Below the pieces are notes generated by a model. It was not told where the DNA came from. It made no database searches and saw only the letters and a program-made list of their open reading frames with translations. A program made the position numbers and the translations under genes. Shown here in pieces: positions 1 to 10,779 of a stretch of DNA of 64,000 nucleotides; position 1 is the first letter of the stretch; every line of letters begins with the position of its first letter. The DNA is from Acidobacteriota bacterium (lineage in GTDB: Bacteria; Acidobacteriota; Blastocatellia; RBC074): contig JACPYM010000029.1 of the NCBI GenBank assembly GCA_016196035.1, forward strand, positions 186,001 through 250,000, written 5' to 3'.

Positions 1-3000
1 GTGCTCGAAGAGATAGAGCAGCGCAACCCGCCGGTCGCGCCGGACGAAAGCGCCGAGGGCAAAGCCTTTTTGCGCTGGCTGGCCGACGATCATTTCACCT
101 TTCTGGGCTACCGCTGCTACGACCTGACCCAGGTCAACGGCGAAGATGCCTTGAGCATTGTGCCTGAATCCGGGTTGGGCATTTTGCGCGAACGCGAAGG
201 GCATGAGGTTTCCGGCCAACCTTCCATTTTGCCCGCCAATCAACGCGCGTTCGCCCGTTTGCCGCGTCTGGTGTTTGTGACCAAAGCCAATTCCAAGGCC
301 ACGGTGCATCGTTCGGCCTATCTTGATTACATCGGCGTCAAACGCTTCAACGAACGGGGCGAGGTGTGTGGCGAGCATCGGTTCTTGGGGCTGTTCACCT
401 CGACAGCCTATAGCGCCGAGCCGGAATTTATTCCGTACTTGCGCCGCAAAACGGCCAACGTCATCGCGCGTTCAGGCATTGCGCCCGGCAGTCACGCCGG
501 CAAGACCTTGCTCGACATCATCGAAAATTATCCGCGCGATGAGTTGTTCCAGATCGGCGAAATGGAGTTGCTCAAAACCGTCACGGCCATCGTGCATCTG
601 GGCGAACGCCAGCGCTTGCGTCTGTTTGTGCGGCGCGATCCGTTCGACCGGTTTATTTCCTGCCTGATCTATGCGCCGCGCGAAAATTACAACACCGATT
701 TGCGCCAGCATTGGCAGCGCATTTTGCAGCAGGCCTTCAATGGCACGGGCACCGATTACAACGCCTTGCTCTCGCAGCAATCCGTGCTGGTGCGCACGCT
801 GATCACGGTGCGCACGACGCCGGGGCTGATTCCCGACTACGACATCGCCGATCTCGAACGGCGCTTGATTTTGGCGGCACGCCGTTGGGAAGACGATTTG
901 CAGGATGCCTTGCGCGAGGCGCTGGGTGAAGCGCGCGGCGGCGCCTTGTTCCAGCGGTATCAACATGCTTTTCCGGCGGCGTATAGCGAAGATTTCGCCG
1001 CGCGCAGCGCCGTGCCCGACATTCAACGCGTCGAACGTTTGCTGGCGGGCGAACCGTTCAGTCTCTCGCTTTACCGTCCGCTCGAAGCCGCGCCCAACAC
1101 GCTGCGCTTCAAACTCGTGCACAAAGGCAAACCGGTCGCGCTCTCTGACAGCTTGCCGATGCTCGAATGCATGGGCTTGCGCGTGCTGGATGAGCGGCCC
1201 TACCACCTGTCGTTGGCAGGCGAAGAGACCGTCTGGATTCACGATTTCGGCCTGATGAGCCAGCGCGCCGATTTCGATTTGGAAATCGAGCAATTGCACG
1301 AAATCTTTGAGGACGCCTTTAGCCGCATCTTTCGCGGCGAGATCGAGCGCGATGATTTCAACCGCCTGGTCATCGCCGCGCGCCTGCCGGCAGAAGAGAT
1401 CGTGATCCTGCGTGCTTATGCCAAATACATGCGCCAGATCGGCTTCCCGCTCTCGCAAAGCTTTATCGAAGCCACGCTCGCCAACAACGCCGCGTTGGCT
1501 CAGCATTTGATTGCGCTCTTCAAACTACGCTTCGATCCGGCGCAAGCCGGCGCGTTCAGCGAAACAGCCGAGGGCGAATTGATCAAAGAGATTCGCGCGG
1601 CGCTCGAACATGTGCAAAACCTGAACGAAGACCGTGTGCTGCGCCAATACCTCAACCTGATTCGCGCCACCACGCGCACCAATTTCTGGCGCGTGGATGG
1701 TCTGCACGGGCCAGCGGGCAAACGCCGCAGCTTCCTCTCGTTCAAATTCGATCCGTCAAAAGTGCCGGGCCTGCCCGAACCGAAACCGATGTTCGAGATT
1801 TTCGTTTACTCGCCGCGTTTCGAGGGCGTGCATTTGCGCGGCGGCAAGGTGGCGCGCGGCGGTTTGCGCTGGTCGGATCGCCCCGAGGATTTCCGCACCG
1901 AAATTCTGGGCCTGGTCAAAGCGCAGATGGTCAAGAACACCGTCATCGTGCCCGTCGGTTCGAAAGGCGGCTTCGTGCTCAAACGTCCCATCTCGCCCGC
2001 TGATCGTGAAGCGTGGCTGAAAGAAGGCGTCGAGTGTTACAAAGATTATCTACGCGCCCTGCTCGATCTGACCGACAATCGCGTGCAAACCCAGATCGTG
2101 CCGCCCCCGCAGGTGCGCCGCCACGACCCCGATGACCCTTACCTGGTCGTCGCGGCGGACAAGGGCACCGCGACGTTTTCGGATTACGCCAACGCCATGA
2201 GCCGTGAGTATGGCTTCTGGCTGGACGATGCTTTTGCGTCGGGCGGCTCAGCTGGTTACGACCACAAAGGCATGGGCATCACCGCGCGCGGCGCTTGGGA
2301 ATCGGTCAAACGCCACTTCCGCGAATTGGGCGTGAACACGCAAACGACCGCTTTTACCGTCACCGGCATCGGTGATATGTCGGGCGACGTCTTCGGCAAC
2401 GGCATGCTCTTGTCGAAACACATTCGTTTGCTGGCGGCTTTCGATCATCGCCACATCTTCCTCGACCCCAATCCTGACGCAGCCCTGAGTTATGTCGAAC
2501 GCGAACGGCTCTTCAATCTGCCGCGCTCGTCGTGGGCCGATTACAACGCTGACTTGATTTCAGCAGGCGGTGGCATCTACCCGCGCACCGCCAAATCCAT
2601 CCCCCTTTCGCCTGAAGTCAAACAGGCGCTCGGCATTGAAGCAGATGAATTGACGCCGACCGAACTGGTCAACGCCATTCTCAAAGCGCCGGTGGATTTG
2701 CTCTACAACGGCGGCATCGGCACCTACGTCAAGTCTACGCGCGAAACGCACGCGCAGGCAGGCGACCGCGCCAACGATGCCGTGCGCGTCAACGGCAACG
2801 AATTGCGCTGCAAAGTCGTGGCCGAAGGCGGCAATCTCGGTTGCACGCAGTTGGGCCGCATCGAATACGCCTTGAATGGCGGGCGCATCAATACCGATGC
2901 GATTGATAACTCGGCGGGTGTCAGCACGTCCGACCACGAGGTCAACATCAAGATTCTGTTGGCGCTGGTCATGGCCGCAGGCGAGTTGACCGAAAAGCAA

Positions 3001-4245
3001 CGCAACGCTTTGCTGGCCGAGATGACTGACGAAGTTGCCGTGCACGTGTTGCGCGACAACTATTCGCAAACGCAATGGCTCTCGATTTCGGGCCGCCAGG
3101 CGTTCGCGCAACTCGACGCGCAACAGCGTTTCATCAGCTTTCTGGGCAAACAGGGCAGGCTTAATCGCAAGATCGAATTTCTGCCCAGCGACGAAGAACT
3201 GGCCGAACGCCGCGCCAAACAGCTTGGCCTGACCAGTCCCGAACGCGCGGTCTTGTTGGCCTACAGCAAGATTTGGTTGTTCGATGAATTGCTGGCCTCG
3301 CCGCTGCCCGATGATCCCTGGGTGGCGACGGCGTTGGAGCGTTACTTCCCGAAAGCCTTGCGCGAGCGTTATGCGGATTACATGCCCAAACATCCGCTGC
3401 GGCGCGAAATCATCGCCACGCACGTTACCAACAGTATGCTCAACCGCGTCGGCGGCACCTTTGTGCATCAGTTGATGGAAACGACCGGTTTCAGCCCGGC
3501 GGAAATCGTGCGCGCCTATTTGCTGGCGCGCGAAGTCTTTCGCGTGGTGCCGCTCTGGCTGGAAATTCAGGAACTCGACAATCAAGTCGCCGATGAAGTG
3601 CAAGCCGAACTCGTGACCGAAGTGGGCCGTGTGCTGATGCGCGCGACCGCCTGGTTCCTGCGTTCACGCCGCCTGGGCGAAGACATGGCCGCCAACATCG
3701 CTCACTTCGGCTTGGGCATCGAAGCCCTCGCCGATGTCTTGCTGAACGTGATTGACCCGGCGGAACGGGCGCAAATTGATGCGTTGGTCGCACGTTACAA
3801 AGAGTGCGGTGTGCCAGAAGCGCTGGCCATGCGCGTCGCTTGCCGTGCGCCGCTCTTTGCCACGCTCGACATCGTCGAAGTCGTGGGCAGCAGCCAGCAA
3901 CCAGTCGAACGCGTCGCGCGGGTCTATTTCGATCTGGCGACAAAACTCGAATTGCCCGCCTTACGCGAACAGATTGCGGCCCTGCCCGGCGATCAGCATT
4001 GGCAGGCGCTGGCGCGCGGCGCGATGCTGGAAGACCTGACCAGTTTGCAACGCACCATCACCGGCGAAGTGCTCAGTGGTTACGGCGCCGCCGCCGATCC
4101 TGCCGCCTTGGTGAATGCCTGGCAAACCAGCAATCAACGCGCGCTCGAACGCACCCAACAGTTGCTGGCGGAACTCAAGAACGCCTCGGCGATGGATGTT
4201 TCCATGCTGTCGGTGGCGTTGCGCGAGTTGCGGCATCTGGCCTGA
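1..4245 (+). CDS. NAD-specific glutamate dehydrogenase, large type (5' end outside window)
   Basis: Oxidises L-glutamate to 2-oxoglutarate with NAD+, feeding amino acid carbon into the TCA cycle; cytosolic. The 1414 visible residues match the large (about 1600 aa) bacterial GDH family. Seen in the catalytic half: VPVGSKGGFVLKRP (lysine region), LLYNGGIGTYVK, VVAEGGNLGCTQLGR and a NTDAIDNSAGVSTSDHEVN stretch, followed by a long helical C-terminal domain. The frame is open from base 1. The GTG there is probably not the true start, since roughly 200 N-terminal residues seem to be missing. The next gene begins 15 bases after the stop. The family assignment is strong; the 5' boundary is unknown. 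Confidence 0.93.
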   Translation: MLEEIEQRNPPVAPDESAEGKAFLRWLADDHFTFLGYRCYDLTQVNGEDALSIVPESGLGILREREGHEVSGQPSILPANQRAFARLPRLVFVTKANSKATVHRSAYLDYIGVKRFNERGEVCGEHRFLGLFTSTAYSAEPEFIPYLRRKTANVIARSGIAPGSHAGKTLLDIIENYPRDELFQIGEMELLKTVTAIVHLGERQRLRLFVRRDPFDRFISCLIYAPRENYNTDLRQHWQRILQQAFNGTGTDYNALLSQQSVLVRTLITVRTTPGLIPDYDIADLERRLILAARRWEDDLQDALREALGEARGGALFQRYQHAFPAAYSEDFAARSAVPDIQRVERLLAGEPFSLSLYRPLEAAPNTLRFKLVHKGKPVALSDSLPMLECMGLRVLDERPYHLSLAGEETVWIHDFGLMSQRADFDLEIEQLHEIFEDAFSRIFRGEIERDDFNRLVIAARLPAEEIVILRAYAKYMRQIGFPLSQSFIEATLANNAALAQHLIALFKLRFDPAQAGAFSETAEGELIKEIRAALEHVQNLNEDRVLRQYLNLIRATTRTNFWRVDGLHGPAGKRRSFLSFKFDPSKVPGLPEPKPMFEIFVYSPRFEGVHLRGGKVARGGLRWSDRPEDFRTEILGLVKAQMVKNTVIVPVGSKGGFVLKRPISPADREAWLKEGVECYKDYLRALLDLTDNRVQTQIVPPPQVRRHDPDDPYLVVAADKGTATFSDYANAMSREYGFWLDDAFASGGSAGYDHKGMGITARGAWESVKRHFRELGVNTQTTAFTVTGIGDMSGDVFGNGMLLSKHIRLLAAFDHRHIFLDPNPDAALSYVERERLFNLPRSSWADYNADLISAGGGIYPRTAKSIPLSPEVKQALGIEADELTPTELVNAILKAPVDLLYNGGIGTYVKSTRETHAQAGDRANDAVRVNGNELRCKVVAEGGNLGCTQLGRIEYALNGGRINTDAIDNSAGVSTSDHEVNIKILLALVMAAGELTEKQRNALLAEMTDEVAVHVLRDNYSQTQWLSISGRQAFAQLDAQQRFISFLGKQGRLNRKIEFLPSDEELAERRAKQLGLTSPERAVLLAYSKIWLFDELLASPLPDDPWVATALERYFPKALRERYADYMPKHPLRREIIATHVTNSMLNRVGGTFVHQLMETTGFSPAEIVRAYLLAREVFRVVPLWLEIQELDNQVADEVQAELVTEVGRVLMRATAWFLRSRRLGEDMAANIAHFGLGIEALADVLLNVIDPAERAQIDALVARYKECGVPEALAMRVACRAPLFATLDIVEVVGSSQQPVERVARVYFDLATKLELPALREQIAALPGDQHWQALARGAMLEDLTSLQRTITGEVLSGYGAAADPAALVNAWQTSNQRALERTQQLLAELKNASAMDVSMLSVALRELRHLA

Positions 4246-4259
4246 CAAGGGGCAACAAG

Positions 4260-5120
4260 ATGGCGCAAGCGCGCGAATACGACAACCTGCTCAAATATCT
4301 GGCCGAGCGCTATCCGGCTCCGCTGGCTTCGTGGTTGCTGGGCAAGCCCGTCACCAAGGTGCGGTTGCTCAAAAGCGAATTGTCGTTGCAACCCATCCGC
4401 GCCGATGCCGTGCATCTGCTCGAAATTGACGACGAGATTCTGCATCTCGAATTCGAGACTGATCCGAGCGATAGCGAGCCGCCATTGCCGTTGCGCCAGC
4501 TTGATTACTTCGTGCGCATTTATCGCCGCGAACGCAAACCCGTGCAGCAAGTCGTTATTGTGCTGGCTGAAACCAACGCGACGATCCCCGCTGAGTTTCG
4601 CGTTGGCGACACCTGGCACCGCTACCGCGTGGTGCGCATGTGGGAACAGGACGCCGCGCCGTTGCTGGCGCATCCGGGCTTGTGGCCGTTGGCGGTGCTG
4701 GCGCGCTCCGTTGAACGCGAAAGGTTGCTGGTAGAGATCGCTGACAAAGTGAGTACAATAGCGGACGAGAGCCAGCGCAATGAATTAACGGCGGCGGCTG
4801 GCATTCTGGCGGGCTTGCGGTTCGACCGGGAATTGGTTCATCACATTTTTCGGAGGGACATCATGATGCAATCTGTGATTTATCGCGAAATTTTGGAAGA
4901 AGGACAGCAGATTGGCGAACAACGCGGCCTGCAAATTGGCGAACAGCATGGCCGTGTGGCCATCATCCAGCGGCAATTGACGCGCCGGTTCGGCCCCCTG
5001 CCGACAGAAGTGGCAGCGCGATTATCAACGTTGTCATTGGCCGTACTCGACCAACTCGCGGATGCTTTGCTTGATTTCAAATCCGTAGACGATCTCAGGC
5101 ACTGGCTGACACAACACTAA
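4260..5120 (+). CDS. Rpn-like PD-(D/E)XK nuclease / putative transposase family protein with DUF4351 tail
   Basis: A 286 aa cytosolic protein. The N-terminal half has the Rpn/YhgA-like restriction-fold layout: an acidic strand pair (LLEIDDEILHLEFETD, about residues 56-71), then a conserved LRQLDYFVRIYRR helix and a VVIVLAE strand. The last 45 residues (RRFGPLPTEVAARLSTLS..LDQLADALLDF) match the DUF4351 module often found at the end of these proteins. The ATG at 4260 was chosen because homology begins at once and it follows the upstream stop closely. The frame is open further upstream but only as a shadow of the GDH gene. Rpn proteins are linked to recombination or defence; the role here is not shown. 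Confidence 0.8.
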   Translation: MAQAREYDNLLKYLAERYPAPLASWLLGKPVTKVRLLKSELSLQPIRADAVHLLEIDDEILHLEFETDPSDSEPPLPLRQLDYFVRIYRRERKPVQQVVIVLAETNATIPAEFRVGDTWHRYRVVRMWEQDAAPLLAHPGLWPLAVLARSVERERLLVEIADKVSTIADESQRNELTAAAGILAGLRFDRELVHHIFRRDIMMQSVIYREILEEGQQIGEQRGLQIGEQHGRVAIIQRQLTRRFGPLPTEVAARLSTLSLAVLDQLADALLDFKSVDDLRHWLTQH

Positions 5121-5162
5121 GCACGACCTATCAACCAGCAATCCAAAGGACAAGCACCACAC

Positions 5163-6644
5163 ATGCCCAACTACATTCTCGCCCTCGATCAAGGCACTAC
5201 TTCGTCGCGCGCCATCCTGTTCGATCACGCGGGCAGCATCGTGAGCGTCGCGCAACAGGAATTTCCGCAAATTTTCCCCCGCGCCGGCTGGGTCGAGCAC
5301 AACCCCGAAGACATCTGGCACTCGCAAATCAATTGCGCACGCCAGGTGTTGAAACAGGCTGACGCCAACGCCGAAGACGTCGCCGCCATCGGCATCACCA
5401 ACCAACGCGAAACAACAGTCGTCTGGAACCGCCAAACCGATCGAGCCATTCACAACGCCATCGTCTGGCAATGCCGCCGCACCGCCCCGATGTGCGACAA
5501 ACTTAAACAGGAAAAATTCGACCGCGTCATTCGCCGCAAAACCGGCTTGGTGACGGATGCTTACTTTTCCGGCACCAAGGTCGCGTGGCTGCTCGACAAC
5601 GTCAAAGGCGCGCGCCAACAGGCCAGCAAAGGTAACCTCGCCTTTGGCACGATTGATACTTGGCTGATCAATCGGCTGAGCAAAGGCCAAGCGCATGTCA
5701 CCGATGTCAGCAACGCCTCGCGCACACTGCTCTACGACATTCGCAAACAAGGCTGGGACAAAGAGATTCTAGACAAACTCAACATCCCCGCCTCGCTGCT
5801 GCCCACGGTGAAATCTTCGTCTGAAGTCTATGCCCAGACCGACCCCGAATTGCTCGGCGCTCCCATCCCGATTGCCGGTATCGCGGGCGACCAACAAGCC
5901 GCCCTCTTCGGCCAAGCCTGTTTCAAGCCGGGCATGATGAAAAACACTTATGGCACCGGCTGCTTCCTGCTGATGAATACCGGCACGAGCGCGAACGCCT
6001 CGAAAAACGGCCTGCTCACGACCATCGCCTGGCGCACGGGCGGCGCAACGCAATACGCGCTCGAAGGTTCGGTGTTTGTTGCGGGCGCGGCGGTGCAATG
6101 GCTGCGCGATGGCCTGGGGATCATCACCAATGCCGCTGACACCGAAGCGCTGGCGACGTCGGTCAGCGACAACCACGGCGTCTATTTCGTCCCAGCCTTT
6201 GTCGGCCTCGGCGCGCCGTATTGGGATCAGGACGCGCGCGGCGCGATTGTTGGTCTCACGCGCGGGGCTACGCGAGCGCACATCGCCCGCGCGGCGCTCG
6301 AAGCGATGGCCTACCAAACCCGCGATGTCGTCGAATGCATGCAAAAAGATTCCGGCATCAAGGCCAAAGAACTGCGCGTGGATGGCGGCGCAACCCGCAA
6401 CGACTTCCTCTGCCAATTCCAAGCCGACATCCTCGGCATTCCGGTCGTGCGTCCATTTGTAACCGAAACGACGGCGCTGGGCGCGGCCTATCTGGCAGGC
6501 TTGGCCGTTGGTTTCTGGAAGAACGAAAAGGAAATCGCCCAGCAATGGCAGGTCGAAAAACGCTTCGAGCCAAAGATGAAGAAGAGCGAGCGCGACCGCT
6601 TATACACAGGCTGGCAGGCGGCGGTGGCGCGTGCGCGCAGTTGA
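5163..6644 (+). CDS. glpK: Glycerol kinase
   Basis: Phosphorylates glycerol to sn-glycerol 3-phosphate with ATP in the cytosol. The 493 aa product has the usual family length and starts with the FGGY-kinase phosphate-loop motif ([17 protein letters not shown]). Other family landmarks are the [11 protein letters not shown] segment, [30 protein letters not shown] and [19 protein letters not shown]. It is complete and ends against a strong hairpin. No glpF or glpD neighbour is visible. A second, 84-codon copy of the 3' end occurs at 20404-20658. Confidence 0.97.
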   Translation: MPNYILALDQGTTSSRAILFDHAGSIVSVAQQEFPQIFPRAGWVEHNPEDIWHSQINCARQVLKQADANAEDVAAIGITNQRETTVVWNRQTDRAIHNAIVWQCRRTAPMCDKLKQEKFDRVIRRKTGLVTDAYFSGTKVAWLLDNVKGARQQASKGNLAFGTIDTWLINRLSKGQAHVTDVSNASRTLLYDIRKQGWDKEILDKLNIPASLLPTVKSSSEVYAQTDPELLGAPIPIAGIAGDQQAALFGQACFKPGMMKNTYGTGCFLLMNTGTSANASKNGLLTTIAWRTGGATQYALEGSVFVAGAAVQWLRDGLGIITNAADTEALATSVSDNHGVYFVPAFVGLGAPYWDQDARGAIVGLTRGATRAHIARAALEAMAYQTRDVVECMQKDSGIKAKELRVDGGATRNDFLCQFQADILGIPVVRPFVTETTALGAAYLAGLAVGFWKNEKEIAQQWQVEKRFEPKMKKSERDRLYTGWQAAVARARS

Positions 6645-6651
6645 TGCGATT

Positions 6652-6685
6652 GGCGGCAGTCTGTCGCGCCTGACAGACTGCCGCC
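6652..6685 (+). terminator. Hairpin after glpK
   Basis: A perfect 14-bp stem (GGCGGCAGTCTGTC / GACAGACTGCCGCC) with a 6-nt loop starts 8 bases after the glpK stop. No long T tract follows, so it may be a weak intrinsic terminator or an mRNA-stabilising stem. The stretch 6686-6902 has nothing else recognisable. Confidence 0.6.
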
Positions 6686-6902
6686 GGCTTGAAGTTCAGA
6701 AGAAATACTTCAACGCCAAATGCAGGCGGCGACCGGGCGCTTCGAGCAAACGCACCGGCAGACCGAAGTTAGCGCGATCGTGGTGCACCTCGATGGAAGC
6801 GCATCGGTCAACGGCTCGTTGTGCAGCGAGACCTGATCGGTCGCGCGCCCGGTCGGGAATGTGCGAGCCGGTCGCGGTGTTCCGGGCTGGTGGTGCTTCG
6901 AT

Positions 6903-7331
6903 TTAGTTTGTCAGCGCAGTCAGTTGGACTCGCATGAGGCCGCGCTCTTTGGTTGTCGCCCGCATGACCAACACGATTCGGCCATTGTCGAGCTTGACTC
7001 TGTACTGGAATTTGTATTCATCCCCACGGCTGCCGCAACTGTCCACACAGCGCCATTGAACTTTAGCGACGCGACCCTTAGGCTGCCACTGGATCGTGTG
7101 CTGCACCCAGCCCTGATCGTAGGCGGCGTTGTATTCCCAGTCCTGACTGCCTGCCGCGCCATTTGCGGAGAGGATGATGTCCTGAGTCTCCAAGTCCTGA
7201 GCCGCCGCTGAAACCGTCCCGGCAAGGACTGCGGTCATCTTTGCAACGTGACCGACAGTCGTGGGGTTTGCGGACGACAGCGTGACCACGAGAACGAATC
7301 CGATGGCAATTACCGAGATTCCTTTTGTCAT
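6903..7331 (-). CDS. Small exported protein of unknown function
   Basis: 142 aa, not recognised. The N-terminus is hydrophobic (about residues 5-20, with a second hydrophobic run to about 45 ending AAAQD), consistent with a signal peptide. The mature part is rich in beta-prone W/Y/V residues and has a C-V-D-S-C pair that could form a disulfide. The start is supported by AAAGGAGC about 7 bases upstream. It lies downstream of, and co-oriented with, the secreted metalloprotease gene (127-base gap), so co-expression is possible. Confidence 0.55.
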   Translation of the reverse strand: MTKGISVIAIGFVLVVTLSSANPTTVGHVAKMTAVLAGTVSAAAQDLETQDIILSANGAAGSQDWEYNAAYDQGWVQHTIQWQPKGRVAKVQWRCVDSCGSRGDEYKFQYRVKLDNGRIVLVMRATTKERGLMRVQLTALTN

Positions 7332-7458
7332 AAGTTTGCTCCTTTAGCGTTAGTGGGGGCGATTGCATTGGCGGTCGCCGTGCCCCCGTGCCGGTGACCG
7401 CTGCCTGAGAACGGCAGCTTGCCGCCTGTTCCCGTGAAACTGCCGAACCACGTGCCGC

Positions 7459-10416
7459 TCAAGTGCGCGGGCGCGGCACCTTGACGCGGACTTTCTGCAC
7501 GGAGGTCGCGCCGACGTTGTCACGACAGGTGATGGCAATGTCGTAAAAGCGCGGGCAATCGTGATCCGGTTCGGCGCGCAACAGCACCGTATGCCGATCC
7601 AGCACCACGGCATCATCGCCCGGCGGCCGCATGACTGCCGGATTGAGTTCTTCGCCGATGGTGACGGACAGGGAACACGCGGGCGGTGGCGGCTCGCAGT
7701 TGTCCGTGGCGACGTAATTCACCGTCACGCGCTTCAATTGGTCGTCGGGCGAGAGCAAGGGCTTGTCCACGGCGGCATTGCTGATGACGGGCGGCGGATT
7801 TGAAGCTTTTGTGCTGACTGTGGCGGAGTTGTTACTCGGATCGGGGTCTCCGACTGTCAATGACTCGACATGCGCTGTGTTACGAATGGTCGCCCCATCC
7901 ACCAAAGAGCAATTGGCATTCACTAACAGCGTTACCGTAGCCGTCGTGCCGACGGGCAGCGAGGCGAAAGTTACCCTGCTATTATTGCCCGCGCCCTCAC
8001 AGACGCCACCATTTGTAGCCTGGCAAGAGACGAAGTTAGTCGTTGTCTGCAGCACATCCGTCAGCACGACGTATGTTGCATCGGCTGGGCCTTGATTGGT
8101 TACGCGAATCGTGTAGGTCAGTCTGGTTGCCGGCCCTGTCACTACTGGATCAGGCATGCCTGCTTTCGTCAAAGTCAGGTCGGCGCCGACGATTTCAAAG
8201 TTATTATTCGAAATATCGAAGAAGATGTTGCCCACAGCTTCGACTTTGATGCGCGCTTGTGTGGTCAATCTGTTCGGGACGGTGATGGCCTGACTGCCGT
8301 CGTTCGGCGTGTTTTCAGCCAGCACGAAGGGAAAGGTTTGGCCACCGTCGGTCGAAAGCAGGATGTTGACGTTGCGGCAATTGACCGGCGCGTTGTTGGT
8401 GTTGGCGACACCCCAGGTCACGGTTTGCGTCGAGCCAACCGGCCAGAAGGCGGGAGTATTAGGTTCAGTGACAACAAAAGGCCCGCTCGTAGTCGTGATG
8501 TTCACCCGCATTTCATCAGTTGCAATGCCGCCTTGGTTGTCACGCGCTGTTACACGGAAACGCGCGTTGTCGCCGCTTCTGGCCCTGGTGGGTAGGGATT
8601 CGCCAACGAGAAAACCGGCAGCGTTTCTTACGGGCGGGACATTGAAGTCGTTGCCCTCCGGATCGTTCAGAATGTATTGCGGATCGGGAAAAGTGCGCGA
8701 GAGGCTATTAACCGGCGGACGCGAGCGAAAGATCGGGCGGGCACCGTCGTCATCATCCGGTGGCGAGGCCGCGCCCAGACTGTATTGCTCCCAGCAAAAA
8801 CTGGGTGTAACAACTACATCGCTGCCACCAGTATCAGGATCGCGATACTCCGCCACCGTCAGCGTGAAAGGCGTTTGCTGCGGAATCGTTTTGTCCAGTC
8901 CGGCATTGACAGTAGGCGGATGATTGCCACTCCGCATGATCGTGTGCGTGCAGGTGGTTCCAATGAAATCAATGATCTGCTCCAGACTTCTGGTATGGAA
9001 ATAATCATCTGAGTGTGGTTGCAAGTCGGCGCTGTTACAGATTCCCGCATAACTCATAATCGTTGAGCCACTGCCCGGCTCATAGGCTGCCCTTCCCCTG
9101 GCTGGCCTATCCGCTCCGGCGCGCCCGCCAACTGAGCAAGAGCCTGTTGTTGCTGCGCTGCCAGCCGCATTCCAAGTGTGATTGGCCCCAAATTGATGCC
9201 CCATCTCATGCGCGACAAAATCCACATCAAATGGATCACCGGTTGGGTCGCGGCGCGCGGTGAAAGCCGCGCCTTTCACCGCGCCACAAACTGTTCCTAT
9301 GTCACCGGCATTCCCGCCAGAGCCTGTGCCGAAGACATGCCCAATGTCGTAATTCTCGCTGCGGATAACACGGTCGAGAGTAGTCTGATTTTGTCGGCCC
9401 ATAACGGTGAGGTCGTCAGGATCGCTAGGCGCGTTAGTATCGGTGTCGTTGACGAGATTGCCATTGCCGTCCCGTCTATCGGGATATGGATCCGTCAGCG
9501 GGTCGGTGAAGATGATCGCATCGTTTCTCGTCAGCGTCAGGCTCACGCTGATTTCGTGTTCGAAAATGCCGTTCACGCGCGTCATCGTTCTCATCATCAT
9601 CGCAAAGACCCGATTGCGCGCTTGCGCATCAGTATCCCCGCTCTGGCGGAACACGTTCGTGTATTGCCCGGTTGCAGCCAACGCCAACCTGTAAATGTGC
9701 AGCGTGTCACCACTCACGACCTCGGCAGCGTTAATTCTGGTCGGCGCGGTGCGCTCAGCCAGGCTTCCGTTCGGCGTTCCGCAGCGAAATCCATCGTCGG
9801 CGGACGCATAATCCTGTTTGTTGTAGCTGATGTAATACTCACGCTCACCCGGCAGATAGGTGTCAACGTAGATCGCGCCGTGTGCGGAGAGTACCTGCGC
9901 GTGGAAACCTTCGGATGATATTCCGAACCGAGCAGTTGCTGTTGGATCGTCAAGCCCGCGCCCCCGGTAAGACTTGATCTCCGGATGCAGCGCCGCCAAA
10001 TCCGGCTCCATCATCGGCGCTTCCTCAATCCGAAAGCGCGCGAACGTCCCATCCGGCAGCGGCAACGTCATGATCGTCGCCGCCGTTTTGGCCGCGTCGG
10101 TGAATTCCATTGGCGCTTGCCGGAGCAGTTCTCCCAGCCGCTCCTGATTCAAACGCACGGTGCGGTAGGCGCGCAGCCTGCTTTGCTGCTCCGCTTGTGC
10201 AACGCGCCGTCCGGGTTGCGCGTTGACAATAGCGGCCTCCGCAACATCTTGCCAGAGGGCGTCCGGAGAACCGTCTTGCTCGGCGGCGGCCCGTGCGCTG
10301 GTGAACAGACCGAACCTTGAACCCGCCAGCAGGACAACGACAGCCAGACCGCACAGCAGCGCGGCCGTCCAGGTGGACTTGAGCAACTTCACGAGGTGTC
10401 TTCTTTGTTTGAGCAT
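7459..10416 (-). CDS. Secreted reprolysin-like zinc metalloprotease with DUF11-type repeat
   Basis: 985 aa. A signal/anchor segment (about residues 15-45, cleavage region SARAAAEQ) is followed by a propeptide-like region and a metzincin catalytic domain. The zinc motif HEMGHQFGANH lies near residues 401-411, with the downstream methionine-turn region IMSYAGICN. Ig/PKD-like segments follow, and then a DUF11-type surface repeat (about 742-869: DLTLTKAG..., TVTLLVNANC...). A proline-rich C-terminus ends in RPRT. It probably degrades extracellular protein. The ATG has GGAGAAG upstream. The metzincin family is secure; the substrate is unknown. Confidence 0.88.
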   Translation of the reverse strand: MLKQRRHLVKLLKSTWTAALLCGLAVVVLLAGSRFGLFTSARAAAEQDGSPDALWQDVAEAAIVNAQPGRRVAQAEQQSRLRAYRTVRLNQERLGELLRQAPMEFTDAAKTAATIMTLPLPDGTFARFRIEEAPMMEPDLAALHPEIKSYRGRGLDDPTATARFGISSEGFHAQVLSAHGAIYVDTYLPGEREYYISYNKQDYASADDGFRCGTPNGSLAERTAPTRINAAEVVSGDTLHIYRLALAATGQYTNVFRQSGDTDAQARNRVFAMMMRTMTRVNGIFEHEISVSLTLTRNDAIIFTDPLTDPYPDRRDGNGNLVNDTDTNAPSDPDDLTVMGRQNQTTLDRVIRSENYDIGHVFGTGSGGNAGDIGTVCGAVKGAAFTARRDPTGDPFDVDFVAHEMGHQFGANHTWNAAGSAATTGSCSVGGRAGADRPARGRAAYEPGSGSTIMSYAGICNSADLQPHSDDYFHTRSLEQIIDFIGTTCTHTIMRSGNHPPTVNAGLDKTIPQQTPFTLTVAEYRDPDTGGSDVVVTPSFCWEQYSLGAASPPDDDDGARPIFRSRPPVNSLSRTFPDPQYILNDPEGNDFNVPPVRNAAGFLVGESLPTRARSGDNARFRVTARDNQGGIATDEMRVNITTTSGPFVVTEPNTPAFWPVGSTQTVTWGVANTNNAPVNCRNVNILLSTDGGQTFPFVLAENTPNDGSQAITVPNRLTTQARIKVEAVGNIFFDISNNNFEIVGADLTLTKAGMPDPVVTGPATRLTYTIRVTNQGPADATYVVLTDVLQTTTNFVSCQATNGGVCEGAGNNSRVTFASLPVGTTATVTLLVNANCSLVDGATIRNTAHVESLTVGDPDPSNNSATVSTKASNPPPVISNAAVDKPLLSPDDQLKRVTVNYVATDNCEPPPPACSLSVTIGEELNPAVMRPPGDDAVVLDRHTVLLRAEPDHDCPRFYDIAITCRDNVGATSVQKVRVKVPRPRT

Positions 10417-10779
10417 GATCTTCTCCGCATTGGATGGGCGCGGTTTGTGCGGCGGCCAACCGGTGTCGTCGCGCCCGGTTCACGACCCCGGTCTTGCAAG
10501 TGGACATAGCTCCGCCCACCCGAGGCGCGCGGCCATACCGGTTGCGAATTTTGGTGAAAAACGAGCTGGGCCTGCCGTACCGTCCGGCCCCTGGCGGGCA
10601 CGCGGCCCGTGTTCCGCCGCTTGCAATTCAGAGTGTCGGCTGGCGGCGGGTAATTTCAGGGGCGGGAGAATTTTTTGCGGCGGCGAAAAAGAAAAGAGGG
10701 GGGCGATTGTGCCTCCCTCAAAAGCTTGTTGTTTGTGCCCAATGAAAATGAAGGCCAGTAACCCAGGCCTTCGCGCCTG
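10417..10779. other. Intergenic stretch between metalloprotease and small gene
   Basis: No gene seen on either strand. It must hold the promoter of the metalloprotease gene (minus strand). Near 10752-10772 a short inverted repeat (AAGGCC / GGCCTT, 9-nt spacer) could terminate the upstream minus-strand gene that ends at 10780. Confidence 0.4.

Noticed and set aside
2560-3603. Open frame of 347 codons antisense to the glutamate dehydrogenase gene
   Set aside because: Shadow of the GDH coding sequence in a high-GC region, with no recognisable motif.
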